Of a stretch of DNA of 7,962 bases, positions 6,201 to 7,962 are shown piece after piece. Origin of the DNA: Fidelibacterota bacterium (GTDB lineage Bacteria > Fidelibacterota > UBA2242); NCBI GenBank assembly GCA_003645845.1, contig QNCV01000105.1, positions 1-7,962 of the forward strand, given 5' to 3'. How positions within the stretch are numbered: the first letter of the stretch is position 1; every line of letters begins with the position of its first letter. Under the pieces are notes generated by a model. The model had not been told where the DNA came from and did not search any database. It worked only from the letters and a program-made list of their open reading frames with translations. A program made the translations under genes and the position numbers.

Positions 6201-6636
6201 AAAAATCAACAGTGCCGTCGCTGTGCCAGTAAGGCGGCAAATAATCGTACTCCCAGTTTGAGGCGGTCATGATTGCCACCTGAATACGGTGACTGCCGTT
6301 GATCCGAAAATAATCACCATCTAACGTCCCGCCGTAGCTATCGTTAACAGACCCTTCTTTCAGATAAAGAATATAACTCTGCCCTTCAGAAAGAATGATA
6401 TCACGAACCGTATCATCGGAATCCGGGTCAACATCGCTCAAATACCGATCAATAATATTCACCTCAGTAGGGCGTCCATCTCCAACGACAGCCGTAACCA
6501 CAACCATAGAAATTCGCTCAGCATATTCCGTTTGGGGGGGTACGTATATATTAAATTCCCGGGCAAGATTACCGGCATAAGCAGAAACACTTACAATGAT
6601 AATAGCAGCCCCCAGTAGAAACTTTTCAAGTTTCAT
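3268..6636 (-). CDS. Very large T9SS-exported modular surface protein (1122 aa)
   Basis: The frame extends to an ATG at 6657, but the ATG at 6636 is preferred. It has AAGGAG ten bases upstream and gives a clean signal peptide (MKLEK, hydrophobic core, 'SAYA|GN', residues 1-21). Residues 27-471 hold four diverged beta repeats, each starting with a '(F/Y)Y(V/M)xxP' strand and reminiscent of IgGFc-binding-like regions of FCB secreted proteins. Residues 483-698 are shared module A, 717-803 an 'ETDQF' beta domain, and 859-1013 shared module B. Residues 1032-1122 are a type A sorting domain ('NYPNPFNPTT', 'ASGVYLTKL', 'KMLLLK'). No enzyme motif is visible. An extracellular binding, adhesion or envelope role is likely. 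It is the first gene of the putative four-gene operon. A run of seven C on the coding strand, near residues 31-33, is a possible slippage site. Confidence 0.9.
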   Translation of the reverse strand: MKLEKFLLGAAIIIVSVSAYAGNLAREFNIYVPPQTEYAERISMVVVTAVVGDGRPTEVNIIDRYLSDVDPDSDDTVRDIILSEGQSYILYLKEGSVNDSYGGTLDGDYFRINGSHRIQVAIMTASNWEYDYLPPYWHSDGTVDFYVFVPYSSHVSDWRLNVMSYADGANVLVEDITEVRKTDSGYSSVVPVGAGEVHWSGVLNRGEDLLAVKGQNVLNYTHSGRTYHVHADDSVTVMVGSLGQSNSGRDGGCYVMNVNGRNTGREFYMYLPDNYNNEKEIKINTYSESATFNLSCWNGTQWETLLSNVALDAWDHYDYFGDNSIGYTQELFKLEASAPVAAFTGTWLESGSLSTSDDASYISSEYGYGAGHYYMVFIPPPSWGGDEERLSHVIITTIDEDARVDIIDTDHGGSIINESVTLNTNDVYDLQVDRDTWYALADGNAAPYVKIYSPKEIRVLTTNWNDNWLTYAAGIVVPQYSELYYENMPYERWVFLGLPLETVSNNPDDIFGPYFGGPEWSDETNNVQNTRWRFSRWDITWNTYVRWGEPDYDGGWHGDPPNPQPGFGYWFYNRYASAIDFCITGFVVDTTEAYYIPVNPPQGDDHPGLNQLANPFPMVIDWKDAEVEVTTSSGTVEKSLLEANSEGLISQWAHRWNGYEYIPYNATNGGDFLIWDGFWVEQLTDSIGSSSSTVTYDVTQHSNWDYSTIFHNPSVALGEGETDQFRIDFSAEYQPFLYIMTYVDDLNHPSGWVRLYAVEGANAVTTQGFSITLAEKTDDHYLFNVTESTNTSPLYGVQFYCYVDKTAPLTGTTYEANRIGAVGRSAVALRLKVPPVNVDLAKSAPDVKDNPFSKTMDTESGDWFASLKISNSENTVRDSYNGFGHQTGAYSTYDVNDARNITPYLYSFVDIYFPHNNPDDMVNYWKGNPIKACYDIRPGTDTTVWDFTVSSYNFSNQVCTITWDLSNVHDDVSLSLIDMETQTVTDMISTGSLSVTTPSGNGFQTKSFQIIAIRADLSTTGIQGQVETIPSAFVLEQNYPNPFNPTTTIRFQVPHEEYVMLAVYSLQGKRVKTLWSGNKTAGDYRIQWNGTDNAGQPVASGVYLTKLSTPTMTLTNKMLLLK
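3271..3543 (-). other. T9SS type A sorting domain of the 1122-aa protein
   Basis: The last 91 residues run from 'FVLEQNYPNPFNPTTTIRF' through 'MLAVYSLQGKRVKTL', 'IQWNGTDNAGQPVASGVYL' and end 'NKMLLLK'. This is the same domain type as in the 940-residue protein, but diverged in most surface positions. The two paralogues have therefore kept the export route while changing sequence. Confidence 0.9.
3598..4062 (-). repeat. Shared module B, copy in the 1122-aa gene
   Basis: Residues about 859-1013 contain 'SENTVRDSYNGFG', 'DARNITP', 'FVDIYFPHNN', 'NYWKGNPIKACYDIRP' and 'VWDF', matching 541-1011 in order and spacing. Confidence 0.85.
4228..4488 (-). repeat. Third copy of the 'ETDxF' beta domain
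   Basis: Residues about 717-803 begin 'GEGETDQFRIDFSA', contain 'GFSITLAEKTDDHYLFNV' and end 'LYGVQFYCYV'. This follows the pattern of the two copies in the 940-residue protein: opening motif, then GF-x-(V/I)-T-L strand, Y-x-(I/F)-x-V strand, closing V-x-F strand. Confidence 0.55.
4543..5190 (-). repeat. Shared module A, copy in the 1122-aa gene
   Basis: Residues about 483-698 begin at 'LYYENMPYERW', the point where the mature 940-residue protein begins ('TITYENFPKAKM'), and end just after 'IWDGFWVEQL'. The larger protein is thus the smaller protein's architecture with about 460 extra residues in front. Confidence 0.85.
5224..6558 (-). repeat. Four diverged beta repeats at the N-terminus of the 1122-aa protein
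   Basis: Repeat units open at 'REFNIYVPP' (residue about 26), 'VDFYVFVPY' (about 143), 'GREFYMYLPD' (about 264) and 'HYYMVFIPPP' (about 372). Each opening is followed by an (I/L)-x-(I/V)-x-(S/T) strand, a strand like 'VNIIDRY' or 'VDIIDTD', and a later 'V-x-(V/A)' strand near the unit end. Units are 95-120 residues. The repeats are seen by eye; boundaries are approximate. Confidence 0.5.
6534..6540 (-). repeat. Homopolymer run of seven C (coding strand) early in the 1122-aa gene
   Basis: The plus strand shows GGGGGGG; in the gene this spans codons for 'VPPQ' near residues 31-33. Short C runs near the 5' end of surface-protein genes can act as slippage switches. Seven is at the low end for this, so the run may be neutral or a sequencing-error hotspot. 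Confidence 0.4.
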
Positions 6637-6646
6637 GGTATACAAT

Positions 6647-6652
6647 CTCCTT
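6647..6652 (-). promoter_or_regulatory. Strong ribosome-binding site setting the start of the 1122-aa gene
   Basis: AAGGAG on the minus strand lies ten bases before the ATG at 6636 and inside the longer reading frame. It therefore favours the shorter product with a proper signal peptide over the ATG at 6657, which would put 'MGRRLYT' in front. Confidence 0.65.
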
Positions 6653-6748
6653 CCCATTTAGTAAATAGTCTCCTCTTTTAATTTTATTTCTTTATATCAA
6701 GAATCTGCATTCTCACTCTATTTAATGTAAACTTATTTCCAAATTTCT

Positions 6749-6766
6749 CGGTGACAATTATCACCG
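6749..6766. promoter_or_regulatory. 18-bp imperfect palindrome (candidate operator)
   Basis: CGGTGACAATTATCACCG on the plus strand pairs at 8 of 9 positions. A TTTC/GAAA pair flanks it, with one unpaired base. No T-tract follows on either strand, so an intrinsic terminator is unlikely. Its place between two transcription units suits a regulator binding site. Confidence 0.35.
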
Positions 6767-6789
6767 GAAACGGCAAAATATTGCGCAGT

Positions 6790-7773
6790 TTAATCAATTT
6801 TGACAGATTCAGCCGGAAAACGGGTAACATTCAGCCGGCCGATATGGGTAAATACATAGGAGAAGACACCTGTTTCTTCCAAAAAATCATCCAGATCGGT
6901 GTGCATTTTAAGAACTTCACTAACCGACAGCCGGTCTCTTTGTCCGTCAATACGGAAAAAGTGCGTCGGTATCACAGGACTTTCCCAGCCACACAGTTCA
7001 TGAATGAATGTCAGGATATTATGAATATCATCGGATTGCTGCTGCGGATCCTGCCACTGACATTGCCAGCCGCTCAGAGCTCGGTGCCGGGACCTTACCT
7101 GGCCGGGCGCCAGGCCTCTTGTCAGATTCCGCAACCGGTTTCCAATGTCCCGAATCAGCATATCCTCATAATCGGCAGAGTCCAACAGGATAAAAATTTC
7201 CCAGAAGGGCGGCCAGTCAAAAAAGTTATAGAGCCAATGGGATACATTCTTCCGAAAGCGGTGACTCTGAGCATTAATGTAGGCCGAATCCGCCAACCAG
7301 CAGAGCATTTCGGCCGGGCGGTCAAGCTCCGTTTCAAACAGCCAGCGCAAGAAATGCACCGTGCCCAAGGGGTATTTCTTACGGAACTGTCCGCAATCCA
7401 CACCCATGATCAGATTTGGATTCAGGCTCTGTTCATGCCGGACGAGACGGTCGTTGGGCGTTAACTGCAGAATATGGTGGCCAATACTGGGTACGCGGTT
7501 GCGGTAGATATCCAGGTCCACGGCCAGCCAGACTCCGCTTTTGCACTTTTCGATCCAATTGCCGGCATAAGTTTGATCAATCCAGAGTTTCCGGTAATCG
7601 TAAATCGCCACCACATCCCAGCCGTAACGCTCTTTCAGGAGACTTGCCGACAGCAGAGCGTCGAGATCATTCCCGATAACCATCCCCTCAATCCGACGGG
7701 GTTCGTTAAACGGATAAAAGGATTCCAGAATCCTGTGACGGTCCCGGCACTTTGTACGGTTAAGAAGAGCCAT
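6790..7773 (-). CDS. Divergent DHH-type phosphoesterase-like protein (327 aa)
   Basis: Four elements appear in the order seen in DHH/RecJ-type metal-dependent phosphoesterases. 'VIGNDLDALLSASLL' (residues 32-46; Asp36, Asp38) resembles motif I. 'WLAVDLDIY' (82-90) resembles motif II. 'SIGHHIL' (96-102) stands where DHH is expected, with the Asp replaced by Gly98. 'LADSAY' (160-165) may be the last acidic motif. 'SLNPN' (116-120) and 'KYPLGTVHFL' (133-142) also fit the post-DHH helix region. There is no signal peptide, so it is cytoplasmic. The C-terminal half (about 180-327) is unfamiliar. It starts five bases after the methyltransferase stop with no clear Shine-Dalgarno, so translational coupling is likely. 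Similar 'GNDLDALLSA' proteins occur, as I recall, in phage and mobile-element genomes. The substrate is unknown; a nucleic acid or nucleotide is the natural guess. An inactive, binding-only role is possible. Confidence 0.55.
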   Translation of the reverse strand: MALLNRTKCRDRHRILESFYPFNEPRRIEGMVIGNDLDALLSASLLKERYGWDVVAIYDYRKLWIDQTYAGNWIEKCKSGVWLAVDLDIYRNRVPSIGHHILQLTPNDRLVRHEQSLNPNLIMGVDCGQFRKKYPLGTVHFLRWLFETELDRPAEMLCWLADSAYINAQSHRFRKNVSHWLYNFFDWPPFWEIFILLDSADYEDMLIRDIGNRLRNLTRGLAPGQVRSRHRALSGWQCQWQDPQQQSDDIHNILTFIHELCGWESPVIPTHFFRIDGQRDRLSVSEVLKMHTDLDDFLEETGVFSYVFTHIGRLNVTRFPAESVKID

Positions 7774-7778
7774 AAATT

Positions 7779-7962
7779 TTAAAACAGGCTAGTCTGATTC
7801 GTCGCTTTTAGTCGATATTGACCACTGTCCAGGCGAGATTTAGCGAACTCATAATAGTCACTGTTAATCTCAAAACCGATGTAATGCCGGCCCAGTTCCC
7901 GGCTGACAAAGGCCACCTGACCGGAACCGAGAAAAGGATCACAGACCAGGTCTCCCGGCAGG
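7779..7962 (-). CDS. DNA methyltransferase (N6-adenine/N4-cytosine type), C-terminal end
   Basis: The last 61 codons are present and run off the right edge. The visible peptide contains 'GDLVCDPFLGSGQVAF', the SAM-binding FxGxG motif I, then 'RELGRHYIGFEINSDYYEF' and 'AKSRL'. These are the standard end of class beta N6/N4 methyltransferases, in which the DPPY catalytic motif precedes motif I, so the catalytic part lies beyond the window. The target sequence cannot be read. The stop lies five bases before the start of the DHH-like gene. No restriction endonuclease is visible, so it could be an orphan, phage-derived, or part of a restriction or defence unit extending upstream. Confidence 0.88.
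   Translation of the reverse strand, partial: LPGDLVCDPFLGSGQVAFVSRELGRHYIGFEINSDYYEFAKSRLDSGQYRLKATNQTSLF

Larger units (their letters stand above)
6637..6789 (-). promoter_or_regulatory. AT-rich intergenic leader, likely promoter region of the surface-protein cluster
   Basis: These 153 bases separate the methyltransferase/DHH-like pair from the 1122-residue gene. This is the only sizeable gap between genes on this strand. The part next to the gene is very A/T-rich on the coding strand (TTGATATAAAGAAATAAAATT), and the distal part holds an 18-bp dyad. I could not find a well-spaced -35/-10 pair or a Bacteroidetes-type TTTG/TAnnTTTG pair, so promoter status rests on position and composition. 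Confidence 0.35.

Noticed and set aside
6637..6657. ATG at 6657 as the start of the larger surface protein
   Set aside because: It would put 'MGRRLYT' in front of a complete signal peptide and lacks a ribosome-binding site as good as the AAGGAG that serves the ATG at 6636.
6684..6764. 26-codon GTG-started frame in the intergenic leader, ending 'MQILDIKK'
   Set aside because: It has no ribosome-binding site at the GTG, continues as an open frame into the end of the DHH-like gene in the wrong phase, and overlaps the dyad. Chance is the simpler explanation.
143..6810. Near-identical strings GAATCTGTCAAA at about 144-155 and 6799-6810 (minus strand), considered as a direct repeat or att-like pair
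   Set aside because: Twelve identical bases are expected about once by chance in 8 kb. The strings lie in different contexts (an ORF leader and the end of the DHH-like gene), with no further flanking similarity.
6751..7464. Open plus-strand frame of 237 codons opposite the DHH-like gene
   Set aside because: The minus-strand protein has coherent DHH-like motifs and a tight link to the methyltransferase. The plus frame has no recognisable domain, and its predicted protein is compositionally like an antisense shadow.
7683..7773. Met31 of the DHH-like protein as the true start
   Set aside because: A GAGGGG precedes it but directly abuts the ATG. Starting there would leave a long gap after the methyltransferase and trim residues just before motif I. 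The upstream start coupled to the methyltransferase stop is preferred, though not proven.

Overview
The window reads as a bacterial chromosome fragment of moderate GC content with every credible gene on the minus strand. The best taxonomic clue is the C-terminus of the two largest proteins. Each ends in an FlgD-Ig-like 'NYPNPFN ... GVYLxxL ... KMLLxK' domain of the type A sorting signal used by the type IX secretion system (T9SS). That domain is typical of the Bacteroidota/FCB superphylum and its uncultured relatives (Calditrichota, KSB1, Zixibacteria, Marinimicrobia, Ignavibacteria). The 'NYPNPFNPTT' wording fits those deep lineages better than classical Bacteroidetes, but the phylum cannot be fixed from this sequence.

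Transcription runs from right to left. At the right edge (7962 to 7779) is the C-terminal end of a DNA methyltransferase. Five bases after its stop begins a 327-residue protein that resembles a divergent DHH-type phosphoesterase (7773 to 6790), so the two look translationally coupled. A 153-bp AT-rich gap with an 18-bp dyad then separates this pair from a second cluster. That cluster is: a 1122-residue T9SS-exported protein (6636 to 3268), a 45-residue peptide (3233 to 3096), a 940-residue T9SS-exported paralogue of the first protein (3036 to 214), and, cut by the left edge, the N-terminus of an S24/S26-type serine peptidase (145 to 1). Gaps within the cluster are 34, 59 and 68 nt with no convincing terminator, so it is probably one operon.

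The two large proteins share three blocks: a module of about 215 residues ending in 'WDGxWVEQL', a 'DxYNGFG ... VDIYFPH ... YDIRP' module, and the sorting domain. They also share a small beta domain starting with 'ETDxF', present once in the larger protein and twice in the smaller. The larger protein adds four repeats in front; the smaller adds a cysteine-rich insert. They look like tandem duplicates that diversified by gaining and losing modules.

The most interesting element is the 45-residue peptide. It has a good ribosome-binding site and carries 'YDAPRI' followed by a beta-strand-like stretch ending in Thr. That resembles the YxxPxL/I leader motif recognised by PqqD-type (RRE) domains in ribosomally made, modified peptides. 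It lies between two surface proteins and upstream of a peptidase with a 'GNSMLP' catalytic motif. Peptidases of this kind are, in my recollection, often found beside PqqD proteins and small precursors. The window may therefore hold the start of an undescribed surface-protein/peptide-maturation locus whose remaining genes would lie beyond base 1. That system-level reading is inference. No tRNA, rRNA, CRISPR array or insertion sequence was seen, and no gene-free stretch exceeds 300 bases.
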